Positions 14,657 to 23,767 of a stretch of 34,802 bases of DNA are shown piece after piece. This DNA is from DASPLH01 sp035627675 (GTDB lineage Bacteria > Acidobacteriota > Terriglobia > Terriglobales > Acidobacteriaceae). Location: positions 1 to 34,802 of the forward strand of contig DASPLH010000192.1 in the NCBI GenBank assembly GCA_035627675.1. Reading direction: 5' to 3'. The notes under the pieces were generated by a model that was not told the origin of the DNA, ran no database searches, and saw nothing but the letters and a program-made list of their open reading frames with translations. Every line of letters starts with the position of its first letter. Position 1 is the first letter of the stretch. Made by a program: the position numbers and the translations under genes.

Positions 14657-16102
14657 ATGCGAATCCACTTCGCTGCATCGGAGTGCGTACCGTTTTCCAA
14701 GACAGGCGGCCTGGCTGATGTTGTGGGCGCCCTGCCTCGCGCGCTCGTTGAATTAGGCCACCAGGTCTCCGTATTCGTCCCAAGGTACCGTCAGACGCGC
14801 CTTGAGAACATCGACCGTATCATCGATAGCGTCACCATCCCGTTCGACGATCAGTACCGCTTTTGCTCCGTGCTCGACGGCGGCACTCGCGACGGAGTGC
14901 AATTTTATTTCATCGACTACCCGCCGTTCTTCGATCGTGATGCGCTGTACGGCACTCCGCTCGGAGACTATCACGACAACGCGGAGCGTTTCGCCCTGTT
15001 CTCGCGCGCGGTCATAGAAGCTTCGAAGATCATTGGCGTTCCCGACATCTTCCATTGCCACGACTGGCAGTCGGCGCTCGTGCCGGTGCTGCTGCGAACT
15101 CTCTACAAGGAAGACTGGGCCTTCGGGAACACCTGCACGGTGTTCACCATCCATAACATCGGGTACCAGGGCGTCTTCTCGCCCGACACGCTCGCGCTCC
15201 TGCAACTTCCGTGGGAACTCTTCACCATCACGAAAATGGAGTTTTACGGGAAGATCAACTACCTGAAGGGCGCGCTGACCTACGCCGACTACATCACCAC
15301 CGTCAGCCGAAGGTACGCGCAGGAGATACAGACGTCGGAGTACGGCTTCGGATTGGAGGGCGTGCTGCGCAGCCGTTCGCAGTCGCTCACCGGCATACTG
15401 AACGGCGTGGACTACCAGGAGTGGGACCCGCAGGCGGATCCGTTGATTCCGTGCAAATACTCGTCTGGGAATCTCGCGCCGAAGCAGCAGTGCAAGCGGG
15501 AGTTGCTTGCCGCCTTTGGGCTCGACCCGGCAACGGCCAGTCCGGTCATGGGCATCGTTAGCCGCTTTGCCGCGCAGAAAGGCTTCGACCTGTTCTCGCA
15601 CGTAGCGGACCGTCTCGCTCGCGAAGAGGCCGTCTTCGTCGTGCTCGGTTCCGGGGACAAGGAGTATGAGGACCTCTTCCGCCGCCTGAACCGCCAGTAC
15701 CCGTCGAAGTTCGCCGTCAAGATCGCTTATGACAACGCCCTCGCTCACATGGTCGAGGCCGGTTCGGACATGTTCCTGATGCCGTCGCGTTACGAACCAT
15801 GCGGGCTGAACCAGATCTACAGCCTGCGCTACGGGACAGTTCCGGTGGTCCGCGCCACCGGCGGACTCGACGACACCATCGAGCAGTGGGACCCCAGGAC
15901 TGGCAAGGGAACGGGCTTCAAGTTCTCCGATTACAACCCGGAATCGTTGCTCGACACCATCCGCGTGGCTCTTGCCGCCTACAAAGACCGGACCGCATGG
16001 GAGCGACTGATGCGCAACGGCATGAGTCGCGACTTCTCATGGGCGGCTTCGGCCAGAAAATATGTTGAGGTTTACGAACGGGTGAGGGCCACCAGGGGTT
16101 AG
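14657..16102 (+). CDS. glgA: glycogen synthase, ADP-glucose type
   Basis: This 481-residue GT5 glycosyltransferase adds glucose from ADP-glucose to growing alpha-1,4-glucan. The N-terminal nucleotide-sugar motif KTGGLADVVGALPRAL (Lys15) is typical of bacterial and plant enzymes. FHCHDWQSALVP and FTIHNIGYQG are conserved acceptor-side blocks. The C-terminal Rossmann domain has GIVSRFAAQKGFDL and the PSRYEPCGLNQIYSLRYGT signature with the conserved Glu. The length is standard. GAGGAAG ahead of ATG 14657 is a good ribosome binding site. Its stop overlaps the stop of the opposite-strand APC gene within the four bases TTAG, leaving no room for a separate terminator. Storage of surplus carbon is the expected role. 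Confidence 0.96.
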   Translation: MRIHFAASECVPFSKTGGLADVVGALPRALVELGHQVSVFVPRYRQTRLENIDRIIDSVTIPFDDQYRFCSVLDGGTRDGVQFYFIDYPPFFDRDALYGTPLGDYHDNAERFALFSRAVIEASKIIGVPDIFHCHDWQSALVPVLLRTLYKEDWAFGNTCTVFTIHNIGYQGVFSPDTLALLQLPWELFTITKMEFYGKINYLKGALTYADYITTVSRRYAQEIQTSEYGFGLEGVLRSRSQSLTGILNGVDYQEWDPQADPLIPCKYSSGNLAPKQQCKRELLAAFGLDPATASPVMGIVSRFAAQKGFDLFSHVADRLAREEAVFVVLGSGDKEYEDLFRRLNRQYPSKFAVKIAYDNALAHMVEAGSDMFLMPSRYEPCGLNQIYSLRYGTVPVVRATGGLDDTIEQWDPRTGKGTGFKFSDYNPESLLDTIRVALAAYKDRTAWERLMRNGMSRDFSWAASARKYVEVYERVRATRG

Positions 16103-17463
16103 TCCCCGAACGATCGCTTTCTGCGCGCGAACCACAGGAAGACCGGTATGCCGGCGAGGATCACGAGCGTGCCGGCCAGGGAGTTCCGCAGGTTGCCGGT
16201 GAACGTGTAGTAGAGCAGCACGGCAGAAGCCACGATGAAGACGGCCGGCACAACCGGGTAGCCCCAGGTGCGATACGGCCGCTCGGCGTGAGGCTCGCGA
16301 AAGCGGAACACGAACACCGTGCTGGTTCCAATCATGTAGAACAACCACTCGGAGAAAATCGCGAGCGAAAACAGTTCGCGGAAGTTTCCCGCCACCAGCA
16401 ACAGCAGTATGGCAAGCACCGCTTGCACGATGATCGCGACCGAGGGCGTGTGGAAGCGGGGATGCACGTCTGCGATTCGGGCGAAGAAGTAACGGTCGCG
16501 AGCCATCGCGTACGGCACTCGCGCGCCGCTCATGATCGTTCCGTTCAGGGTGACAACCATCGAGAAGGCCATGGCAGCGGCGACGGCCAGTGCGCCCCAG
16601 TGTCCCACGGCCACGGCCATCATCTCGGCAGCCGCCCGAGGAGACTGCGCAACCGAGGCGGCGGGCAAGACATACTGCACGGCTGCGTTCAGCGAGATGT
16701 AGAGCACAGCGACGATCCCAACCCCGAGAATCAGGGCGATAGGAATATTGCGCTGCGGACGGCTGACTTCGCCGGCAACCATGTTGAGGTCGTTCCACCC
16801 GTCGTACGCCCAGAGTGCGGCGACCAGCGCCGCGATGAATCCCGAAAGTCCACCGGCGGCCCCAGCGAACTCGGTGGCGAAGTTTGTCCAAGAACCGGCG
16901 GGCGCGGCGAAGCCGACGGCGACGATCAGGACGACCAGTGCGATCTTCAGGACGGTGAAGACCAGCTGGAACTGACCGGCCTTGCGGATGCCGATGTAGT
17001 TCAGCGCCGAGATCAGGATCGTGATCGCAATCGCCAGGAACTGGCCATAGGTGACCGGCCCGATCACGGCGCGTGACAGGAAGGCCAGCGCCGGGAACGT
17101 GCCGAGCACGCGAACGATGCCGGTGGTCACGCTGGCGATCGACGCCGGTTTCGCGATGACGAACCAGGTCCAGGCGTACAGGAAGCCCATCATCGGCCCA
17201 TAGGCGTCGCGGATGTATACGTACTCGCCGCCGGCCTGCGGCTTCATCGCGCCCAACTCCGCATACGTCAGCGCTCCGAAGAACGACAGCAAGCCCCCGA
17301 CGATCCATGCGGCGTAAACCAGCTTCGCCGAGCCGACGGCCTGCATCATCTCCGCCGGAACGAGGAAGATGCCGCTGCCGATGATCGTTCCGACCACCAC
17401 GGCCGTCGCGTGCGAAGCCCCAAGCTCGCGGACCAGTTCGCGGCTAGCGTGCGGCTGTGACAA
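16099..17463 (-). CDS. APC superfamily amino acid permease
   Basis: The protein has 454 residues and about 12 membrane helices. The first helix carries the APC signature VGTIIGSGIFLVP, followed by LTYAELGAMKPQAGGEYVYI, a hallmark of the LAT/basic amino acid branch. The substrate cannot be told from sequence; neutral or cationic amino acids are likely. I start it at a TTG (17463) because AGGAGG stands six bases before it and the protein then begins MSQPHASRELVRELGASHA, as in relatives. An upstream TTG at 17514 would add 17 residues that lie within the symporter gene. This start lies 20 bp inside the end of the SSS symporter gene, so the two transporters are coupled. Confidence 0.88.
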   Translation of the reverse strand: MSQPHASRELVRELGASHATAVVVGTIIGSGIFLVPAEMMQAVGSAKLVYAAWIVGGLLSFFGALTYAELGAMKPQAGGEYVYIRDAYGPMMGFLYAWTWFVIAKPASIASVTTGIVRVLGTFPALAFLSRAVIGPVTYGQFLAIAITILISALNYIGIRKAGQFQLVFTVLKIALVVLIVAVGFAAPAGSWTNFATEFAGAAGGLSGFIAALVAALWAYDGWNDLNMVAGEVSRPQRNIPIALILGVGIVAVLYISLNAAVQYVLPAASVAQSPRAAAEMMAVAVGHWGALAVAAAMAFSMVVTLNGTIMSGARVPYAMARDRYFFARIADVHPRFHTPSVAIIVQAVLAILLLLVAGNFRELFSLAIFSEWLFYMIGTSTVFVFRFREPHAERPYRTWGYPVVPAVFIVASAVLLYYTFTGNLRNSLAGTLVILAGIPVFLWFARRKRSFGD

Positions 17464-19003
17464 CCGGCTCCTCCTTGCGAGCGAACAGAAGGCTCGAGGC
17501 GTATCCCACCGCAAACGTCACGCCGCTTCCGAGCAGCACGTACCATGTCCAGGCGAGTTTGGTTCCTGCCAGAGGGTGCCCCGCAACGGCTGCACCGAGT
17601 CGCAACGCCCATTCCGGCAGCGGAGCCAGCCAGACATAGGCGTTTACCAGGAAGCCGCAGAGCATGCCGGCCATGGTGCCGTTCTCGTTCGCCCTACGCG
17701 TGAGCGTGCCGAGCAGAAAGACGCCGAGCAGCGCTCCGTAGGCGACGGAAGCAATCGAGAGGCCGACCTCCACGACGCGTCCGCCTCCACGCGAGAGGAT
17801 GGCGAGCGCGAACAGCACCACTCCCCACACGATGGTTGCCACCCGCGAAAGCCGCATGCGCGCCTGCTCCGTGGTGTGGGGACGCGCCTTCATGTAGAAG
17901 TCCACGACGAAGGTCGAGGACAGGGAATTCAGCGCGGCGCTCAGGTTGCTCATGGCGGCCGCAAGGATCGCGGCAATCAGCAGACCGCTGATCCCATGCG
18001 GCATGGACTCGACGATGAAGGTTGGGAAGATGCGGTCGGAGCGCGTGAAGGCCTGCGCAAGTCCGCCTTGACGGTAGAACACCCACAGCATGACTCCGAC
18101 CATCAGGAAGAGCGAGAACTGGAGCAGGATTGCGCCGCCGCTGGCAAGGAGCGCGGTCTTCGATTCGCGTTCGTTCCGGGCTGCGAGCAGACGCTGCACC
18201 ATCAACTGATCGGTGCCGTGGCTTGCGGTGGTGAGGAACGTCCCGCCAATCAGTCCTGCCCAGAAGGTATAGGTGCGCGTAATGTCCAGGCTGAAGTCGA
18301 AGACGCGGAACTTGCCGGCCTCACTCGCCGCAGCCGCGACCGTCGTCCATCCGCCGGGGATGAGGTGCAGCAGGGTGAAGAAGCCGACGAGGGTTCCGCC
18401 GATGTAGATCACCATCTGCACGACGTCGGTCCAGATCACGGCCGTGAGTCCGCCCTCGAAGGTGTAGATCAAGGTGAGGAATGTGACCACGGCGATGGCG
18501 ATGATGTCTGCCTGCGCCTCGCTGAAGCCGCCGAGCAGCGGCCCGAGGGCGATGCGCACCACGATGCTGACGGCGAAGACCCTGACCCCTTCGGCCGCCG
18601 CGCGGGTGATCAGAAACAGACCGGCGGTGAGCGAGCGCAGGCGCGGACCGAAGCGGCGGTTCATCAGTTCGTAGGCCGTGTACATCTCGCCGCGAAAGTA
18701 GTGCGGGATGAACAACAGGCAGATGACGACGCGCGCAACGAGGTATCCAAAGACGACCTGAAGGAAGGCAAGGTCCGTGTCGTAGGCGAGTCCCGGGATG
18801 CTGATAATCGTCAGCGTGCTGGTCTCGGCCGCGACGATCGAAAGCGCTATCGCCCACCAGGGCACGTTGCGGTCGGCAAGGAAGTAGTCGCGAAGGCTGC
18901 GCTGCGCCTTGCGGAAGCGCAAGCCGAACAGGGTGATGCCAATGAGGTATGCGGCGATGATCGCCAGATCGAGAGGGCCAAGTCCCATAGGAATGGCAGC
19001 CAT
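17444..19003 (-). CDS. sodium:solute symporter (SSS) family transporter
   Basis: This membrane protein has about 519 residues and 13 or so hydrophobic segments. SSS features are YFLADRNVPWWAIALSIVA early on, AYELMNRRFG, the block QADIIAIAVVTFLTLIYTFEGGLTAVIWTDVVQ, and GLLIAAILAAAMSNLSAALNSLSS, which contains the Na+-site serines. It imports a solute with Na+; candidates include sugars, sialic acid and proline, and the sequence does not decide. The downstream APC gene overlaps its end. The kinase gene starting divergently at 19117 is of the N-acetylglucosamine-kinase-like family, which hints at sugar uptake. The start is uncertain: ATG 19003 or 18988 fit best, and no good binding site is seen. 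Confidence 0.85.
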   Translation of the reverse strand: MAAIPMGLGPLDLAIIAAYLIGITLFGLRFRKAQRSLRDYFLADRNVPWWAIALSIVAAETSTLTIISIPGLAYDTDLAFLQVVFGYLVARVVICLLFIPHYFRGEMYTAYELMNRRFGPRLRSLTAGLFLITRAAAEGVRVFAVSIVVRIALGPLLGGFSEAQADIIAIAVVTFLTLIYTFEGGLTAVIWTDVVQMVIYIGGTLVGFFTLLHLIPGGWTTVAAAASEAGKFRVFDFSLDITRTYTFWAGLIGGTFLTTASHGTDQLMVQRLLAARNERESKTALLASGGAILLQFSLFLMVGVMLWVFYRQGGLAQAFTRSDRIFPTFIVESMPHGISGLLIAAILAAAMSNLSAALNSLSSTFVVDFYMKARPHTTEQARMRLSRVATIVWGVVLFALAILSRGGGRVVEVGLSIASVAYGALLGVFLLGTLTRRANENGTMAGMLCGFLVNAYVWLAPLPEWALRLGAAVAGHPLAGTKLAWTWYVLLGSGVTFAVGYASSLLFARKEEPVVTAAR

Positions 19004-19116
19004 TATCGCCGCTCGCATCGCAGTTCGGCCACCAGAGTTGCGGGGAATCATCGTAGTACAGGAGGCGCCGCCGCCGGTTGCCGTCCCGTGCGGCGAGTGT
19101 GGGAGAATGGCCAGCA

Positions 19117-20049
19117 ATGTCGCTGGTCCTCGGAATCGATGGTGGTGGTTCCAAGACTACGTGCGCCGTCGCGCGCGATGGGCAGATGCTGGCTTCGGCA
19201 ACTACGCTCGGCAGCAACCTCGTCCGCTCGAGCGGGAGCGAGATCCGCGACGCGCTGCACTCGGCCATTCACCAGGCATGCGCCGCCTCTGGTGTGGACA
19301 TCGGCGAAATCGATGCGGCGTGCGCAGGATTGGCCGGTGCGGGACGAGAACAGCTTCGCGCCGGAGCGGAGACGATCGTTCGAGAACTTCTGTCGTGTCC
19401 CGTTGAGGTCACCACGGATGTAGAGATTGCACACGCAGCAGCGTTTCGCGGCCAGCACGGCGTGATTGTCATCTCCGGGACAGGTTCTATCGCGTACGGC
19501 GTCGATGAGACAGGGGAGACTGCGCGCGCCGGTGGCTGGGGTCCAATGGTGTCCGATGAAGGCTCGGGAGAGTGGATCGGGCGCGAGGCCGTTGCGCGAT
19601 GCCTTCGTGCAATCGACGTTGGCGACTCGCAGGAACTGCTGGAGCGGCTGCTTGGGACATTGCGCCTGGCGGACGTCGGCGAACTCATCGTCTGGGCCAA
19701 CGCTGCGGCGCGCCCATCGTTCGCACAGTGCTTTCCGGCTGTGGCGCAGGCGGCTGCCGGGGGCGACGAACTCGCCGGTGGAATCCTCCGGGACGCCGGC
19801 CGGGAACTCGCAGGCCTTGCCGCACGGGTGATCTGCCGGTTGTGGCAGCCAGCACATCCCGTGGAGATCGCGGTCGCTGGCGGAGTTCTGCGCAGCAGCC
19901 GCCTGGTGCGCGACAGCTTTACGAGTGCCATACAGAACCTGCATTTGAAAGCGAGGGTGCGCGAGTTGGAGCAGGAGCCCGTCATGGGCGCGATTCACCG
20001 GGCTGAGCAGTTGTTGGAACGCAGGAAACTCGCCAGGGGGAACGAATAA
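19117..20049 (+). CDS. BadF/BadG/BcrA/BcrD ATPase family kinase, N-acetylglucosamine kinase-like
   Basis: The 310-residue protein has the ASKHA fold. The N-terminal phosphate loop is LGIDGGGSKTTCAV, the second phosphate motif is VISGTGSIAYG, and the adenosine motif is near IAVAGGVLRSS. The block AGGWGPMVSDEGSGEWIG is characteristic of the N-acetylglucosamine kinase branch (human NAGK-like) rather than of the benzoyl-CoA reductase activators. No Cys pair for an iron-sulfur cluster is seen, which also argues for a sugar kinase. The ATG at 19117 is preceded by GGGAG at a slightly long distance. It is divergent from the SSS symporter and followed two bases later by a helical-repeat gene. Recycling of cell-wall amino sugar is a reasonable but unproven role. 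Confidence 0.82.
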   Translation: MSLVLGIDGGGSKTTCAVARDGQMLASATTLGSNLVRSSGSEIRDALHSAIHQACAASGVDIGEIDAACAGLAGAGREQLRAGAETIVRELLSCPVEVTTDVEIAHAAAFRGQHGVIVISGTGSIAYGVDETGETARAGGWGPMVSDEGSGEWIGREAVARCLRAIDVGDSQELLERLLGTLRLADVGELIVWANAAARPSFAQCFPAVAQAAAGGDELAGGILRDAGRELAGLAARVICRLWQPAHPVEIAVAGGVLRSSRLVRDSFTSAIQNLHLKARVRELEQEPVMGAIHRAEQLLERRKLARGNE

Positions 20050-20051
20050 CG

Positions 20052-20828
20052 ATGAAAAGGGCGTCAGGCACGAAGCACGCGACCGAAAAGCCGATCGAAG
20101 CGCTTGTCAGCTCCAAGTCCGCCTCCGACTGGATTGCGGCTGCCTCCGACGCGAGGCTCACGGAGGATTTCGCGGTGGCCCTGCTCGAGCACCGCGATCT
20201 GCCGGCCGCCGCAATCGAGGCGCTCGCGCGCAACTCGGCGGCAAAGAAGAACAGGAAGGCGCTGGTCTCCCTGGCGGCGCATCCGCGCTCCCCGCGCCAT
20301 GTCGCGCTTCCGATGCTGCGCAACCTGTTTGCGTTCGAGCTGATGGAGGTTGCGTTGCGCCCGTCGGTCCCGGCCGATATCAAGCGAGCGGCAGACGAGA
20401 ACATCGTCGCGCGCCTGGCCGCAATCTCTCCCGGTGAGCGTATGACCCTGGCGAAGCAGGGCTCCACGCGAGTCGCCGCCGCGTTGCTGCGCGACGTGGA
20501 GGAGCGCGTCTCCGGGACGGCGTTGAACAACCCGCGCATGACGGAGGCGGAGATCGTCAACTCTCTTCGCAACGACCGGCACCCGGCGCACCTCGTGGAC
20601 GCGATCTGCCGTGACTCGAAGTGGAGCTTGAGAGTGGAGATCCAGGCGGTGCTGCTGCTAAGTCCGCATATCTCGCTGGTGAACGCGATGAAAATCGCCG
20701 ACCGGCTTCCGTTCAGCAAAGTCGAGAGCCTGATGCAGAACTCGCGCATCCAGCCCAAGATCAAGGACTATCTCGCCGCGCGGCTGTTCACCAACAGGTT
20801 GTACGAGAGTGGACGCGCCCGCGAATAG
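20052..20828 (+). CDS. alpha-helical repeat (HEAT/LRV-like) protein of unknown function
   Basis: The protein has 258 residues, with no signal peptide or membrane segment, and is almost wholly predicted helical. Short helix pairs recur with a DLPAAAIEALARN, HPRSPRHVALPMLRNL, RMTEAEIVNSLRNDRHPAHLV rhythm, which suggests a HEAT or leucine-rich-variant solenoid. Such solenoids usually bind protein partners. It starts two bases after the stop of the kinase gene, so translation is probably coupled; a link to the kinase is inferred only from this. It converges on uvrC with 14 bp between the stops and no clear terminator. I cannot name a family with confidence. Confidence 0.68.
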   Translation: MKRASGTKHATEKPIEALVSSKSASDWIAAASDARLTEDFAVALLEHRDLPAAAIEALARNSAAKKNRKALVSLAAHPRSPRHVALPMLRNLFAFELMEVALRPSVPADIKRAADENIVARLAAISPGERMTLAKQGSTRVAAALLRDVEERVSGTALNNPRMTEAEIVNSLRNDRHPAHLVDAICRDSKWSLRVEIQAVLLLSPHISLVNAMKIADRLPFSKVESLMQNSRIQPKIKDYLAARLFTNRLYESGRARE

Positions 20829-20842
20829 CTCTGCGCTTGGAA

Positions 20843-22672
20843 CTACTGCGGGGTTTGTTGCCGCCGGAAGAAGTCGAGGATGGATTCCGCCTGCTTCGGA
20901 GTCACTACCGAGGTCAGTGCCGCGTAGTTCGCCTGCCGTACCGCCTGCAACGATCCAAAGTGCTGTAGCAATCGCCTTGTCGTGAGATCGCCGACGCCGG
21001 GGATGTCGCGGAGTTCGCTGGTAAGGTCGCGCAGTTCGCGGCGCTTGCGGTGATAGGTCACGGCGAAGCGGTGCGCCTCGTCGCGGATCTGCTGGACGAT
21101 GTGCAGCACCGGCGAGTGGCGGTCGAGGACGATAGGTTCGTCCTCCTGTCCGTAGAGGTAGATGATCTCCTCGCGCTTAGCGATCGACGCAAGCGGCTGA
21201 GCGGTCAAGCCTAGCTCCTGGAGCGCTTCGGCCGCCGAGTGCAGTTGTCCGATGCCGCCGTCGATCAGCACCAGCGAAGGCATGGGCTGTCCCTCGTCGC
21301 GCAGGCGCTTGTAGCGTCGTGTCACCACCTCGCGCATCGAAGCGAAGTCGTCGATCCCGAGTACGCCCTTGATCTTGAACTTGCGGTACTCGGAGTTCTT
21401 CATCTGGCCCTCTTCCCAGACGACCATCGAGGCGACGGTCTCCGCGCCCTGGATGTGGGAGATGTCGAAGCACTCGATGCGCTTCGGTTCCTCGGCGAGC
21501 ATGAAGACGTCCTGGAGCACGCTCTTCAGCACGTCTGTGCGCGGCTTGAGGACGCGGAAGCGCTGGTCGTAGCTCTGGCGGGCGTTGTTGCCGGCGAGGT
21601 CGAGCATCGAGCGCTTGTCGCCACGCTGAGGGATGGCGATACTCACGCGCGTCCCGCGCTTCTCGCTCAGCAGGTCCTCCAGCGTCTCGCGGTCCTCGAA
21701 CTCCACGGGGATGAAGATGCTGCGGGGGACGTATTGCGACTCGGCATAGAGCTGCGTCAGCAGGGTCCGGAAGAACTCTCCGACCTCAAAGCCGTTCGGA
21801 CCCTCGAGGTCGCCAAGGTCCTCCCAGAAGTACTCGCGGCGATCGAGCACCTTGCCGCCGCGCAGGTGGAAGACGTTCACGGCGAGCATGTGGTTCTCGA
21901 AGTGGTAGTTCAGCACGTCGGCGTCGTCGCCCTCGACGGTTGCCATGCGCTGCTTTTCCATCACCTGGTCAACGGTCACGATGAGGTCGCGGTACTTGGC
22001 GGCCAGCTCGTACTGCTCGTTCTCGGCGACGGCTGCCATGCGCTGCCGCAGGGAGCCGATCAACTCGCCATGACGCCCTTCGAGGAAGAGCTTCACGTCG
22101 CGAATCGACTCGGCATAGGCTTCGGGAGTCGTGAGTCCGCTGACGCAGGGGCCGAGACAGCGTTTCATATAGTACTGGAGACAGGCACGTGGATGATGCC
22201 TCGAGAGATCCAGGTTGCAGCTCGGGATCAGGAACTGGCGGTGGATGAGGTCCACGATGCGATAGGCGAGGTTGGCAGGGAAGTACGGCCCGTAGTAAAT
22301 CGCGCCGTCCCTCTTCAACCGGCGGGTAACGTACACGCGCGGGTATCGCTCCTGGACCGTGAGCTTTACGTACGGATAACTCTTGTCGTCGCGCAGCAGG
22401 ATGTTGTATCGCGGCTGCTTCTGCTTGATGAGGTTGTTTTCGAGCGCGAGGGCTTCGCGCTCATTGGCCACCACGATGTACTCGACATCTACGGCTTCGC
22501 GCAGCAGGCTGCCGGTCTTCGCGTTCTCGGCTGCTCCTTCGTTGAAATACGAACGCACGCGGGCGCGCAGGTTCTTGGCTTTGCCCACGTAGATGACCTT
22601 GCCGTCGGCGTTCTTGTAGAGGTACACGCCGGGATCGGAAGGGAGAGTTCGTATTTTCCGGTAGAGATCCAT
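20843..22672 (-). CDS. uvrC: excinuclease ABC subunit C
   Basis: UvrC makes both incisions around bulky DNA lesions after UvrAB loading. The 609-residue protein has all four expected parts. An N-terminal GIY-YIG nuclease (LPSDPGVYLYKNADGK, then VIYVGKAKNLRARVRSYF) cuts on the 3' side. The Cys cluster region (CNLDLSRHHPRACLQYYMKRC) and a UVR helix follow. The RNase H-like domain (IECFDISHIQG, VLIDGGIGQL) cuts on the 5' side. A C-terminal helix-hairpin-helix (LRDIPGVGDLTTRRLLQHFGS) binds DNA. The length is standard. The start codon at 22672 is set by the family N-terminus MDLYRKIRTLPSDPGVY, although the ribosome binding site is poor. No uvrA or uvrB gene is nearby. Confidence 0.97.
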   Translation of the reverse strand: MDLYRKIRTLPSDPGVYLYKNADGKVIYVGKAKNLRARVRSYFNEGAAENAKTGSLLREAVDVEYIVVANEREALALENNLIKQKQPRYNILLRDDKSYPYVKLTVQERYPRVYVTRRLKRDGAIYYGPYFPANLAYRIVDLIHRQFLIPSCNLDLSRHHPRACLQYYMKRCLGPCVSGLTTPEAYAESIRDVKLFLEGRHGELIGSLRQRMAAVAENEQYELAAKYRDLIVTVDQVMEKQRMATVEGDDADVLNYHFENHMLAVNVFHLRGGKVLDRREYFWEDLGDLEGPNGFEVGEFFRTLLTQLYAESQYVPRSIFIPVEFEDRETLEDLLSEKRGTRVSIAIPQRGDKRSMLDLAGNNARQSYDQRFRVLKPRTDVLKSVLQDVFMLAEEPKRIECFDISHIQGAETVASMVVWEEGQMKNSEYRKFKIKGVLGIDDFASMREVVTRRYKRLRDEGQPMPSLVLIDGGIGQLHSAAEALQELGLTAQPLASIAKREEIIYLYGQEDEPIVLDRHSPVLHIVQQIRDEAHRFAVTYHRKRRELRDLTSELRDIPGVGDLTTRRLLQHFGSLQAVRQANYAALTSVVTPKQAESILDFFRRQQTPQ

Positions 22673-22920
22673 GGTTGTGCAGCTGCCACTTGGGCCGGTA
22701 CTGCCGCTGTAAAAATTCTACGCTGCCGGATGACATTCCCTACCCGGTCAACGCCATTGGCCCGTTGACGCATCGTAAGTGTTTGATTCCAGAGCCCCGG
22801 TGTTTCCACCTAGGTTGGCAGAGCGCTTGCACTTCAACAGGCTCGATGGCGGACTGTCAGAGCCCAGGCGTAGGAAGCCGAGGCGGACAAACAGCCGCGC
22901 CGCTCGTAAGGAGCCTCCCA

Positions 22921-23646
22921 ATGAAGATCTCCGTGGTAGCAGTTATTCTGGCCGGCACCATGGCGTTTACCGCCGGTTGTGCGACGAAGAAGCACGTAGC
23001 GCGTGAAACAGGCCCGATTATCAACAAAGTCAATGAATTAGATGATCTGACCTCCAAGACGACTCGCGACATCCGCGAGGTCGATCAGCGTGCCACGCAG
23101 GGCATTCAGACTGCCCAGTCGAAGGCCCAGGAAGCCGATCAGCACGCTCAGCAGGCCGACCAGGCTGCCCAGCAGGCCCAGCAACTGGCGATGAATACGA
23201 ACAACAATATCGGTTCGCTGACCGAGCGCGTCGCCAACATCGACAACTATCGCCCCGTGCTGGAGTCATCTGTACGCTTCGGGTTCGATCGAGCCGACCT
23301 TGACCGCAATGCCAGGCAGGCGCTCGACGAACTTGCGGCCCAGATCCCCAACATCAAGGGCTACATCGTTCAGATTGAGGGCAGCACGGACTCGACCGGC
23401 GATGCCAACTACAACTACCAGTTGAGCCAGCGTCGCGCCTCGGCCGTCATTCAGTACCTGGCCTCGCAGCACAACGTGCCGGCCAACAAGATCTACGTCA
23501 TCGGTCTTGGCGAAGACAAGCCGGTGGCCAAGAATGCCAATGCCAGCGGGCGCGCGGAAAACCGCCGTGTTGACGTTCGCCTGATGTCCAACGTCAGCGG
23601 ACAGCAGCCGCAACCGCAGCAGCCGCCAGCCACCGCGGTGCAGTAG
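22921..23646 (+). CDS. OmpA/Pal-type lipoprotein
   Basis: The protein has 241 residues. A lipoprotein signal (MKISVVAVILAGTMAFTAGC) ends at Cys20; the -3 position is Thr, not the usual Leu. Residues 35-105 form a coiled coil rich in Gln, Ala and Asp with heptad-like AQQADQAAQQAQQ segments. Residues 115-225 are an OmpA C-terminal domain (SVRFGFDRADLDRNARQAL, then GSTDSTGDANYNYQLSQRRA and GRAENRRVDV), which binds the diaminopimelate of peptidoglycan. The Arg and Asp of this pocket are present. The tail is Gln/Pro-rich. AAGGAG precedes ATG 22921. It probably tethers the outer membrane to the wall; tol genes are not in view. A hairpin terminator follows. Confidence 0.88.
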   Translation: MKISVVAVILAGTMAFTAGCATKKHVARETGPIINKVNELDDLTSKTTRDIREVDQRATQGIQTAQSKAQEADQHAQQADQAAQQAQQLAMNTNNNIGSLTERVANIDNYRPVLESSVRFGFDRADLDRNARQALDELAAQIPNIKGYIVQIEGSTDSTGDANYNYQLSQRRASAVIQYLASQHNVPANKIYVIGLGEDKPVAKNANASGRAENRRVDVRLMSNVSGQQPQPQQPPATAVQ

Positions 23647-23655
23647 ATTTACTTT

Positions 23656-23716
23656 CCTCGAACTATGCGTTCGAGGCTCCCCCGAGAGCCCGCGCAAACG
23701 CGCGGGCGTTCTTTCT
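23656..23716 (+). terminator. double-hairpin terminator of the lipoprotein gene
   Basis: The first hairpin is CCTCGAA (23656-23662) with TTCGAGG (23670-23676). The second is GCCCGCGC (23688-23695) with GCGCGGGC (23700-23707) around an AAAC loop, followed by GTTCTTTCT. Both stems are perfect. The second is the likely termination hairpin. Confidence 0.78.
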
Positions 23717-23767
23717 AGTACACTCGCCGCTACGGTTTCGGCATCCAATACCCGAAAGGTGGGTTAC

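Noticed and set aside
17369..19423. Plus-strand open frame of 684 codons
   Set aside because: It is antisense to the APC and SSS transporter genes, and its Glu/Asp/Arg/His-rich product is typical of shadow frames in GC-rich DNA.
21239..22768. Plus-strand open frame of 509 codons
   Set aside because: It is the antisense shadow of uvrC, which has full family motifs on the other strand.
22764..22792. Promoter TTGACG upstream of the lipoprotein gene
   Set aside because: No acceptable -10 is found at 16-18 bp spacing.
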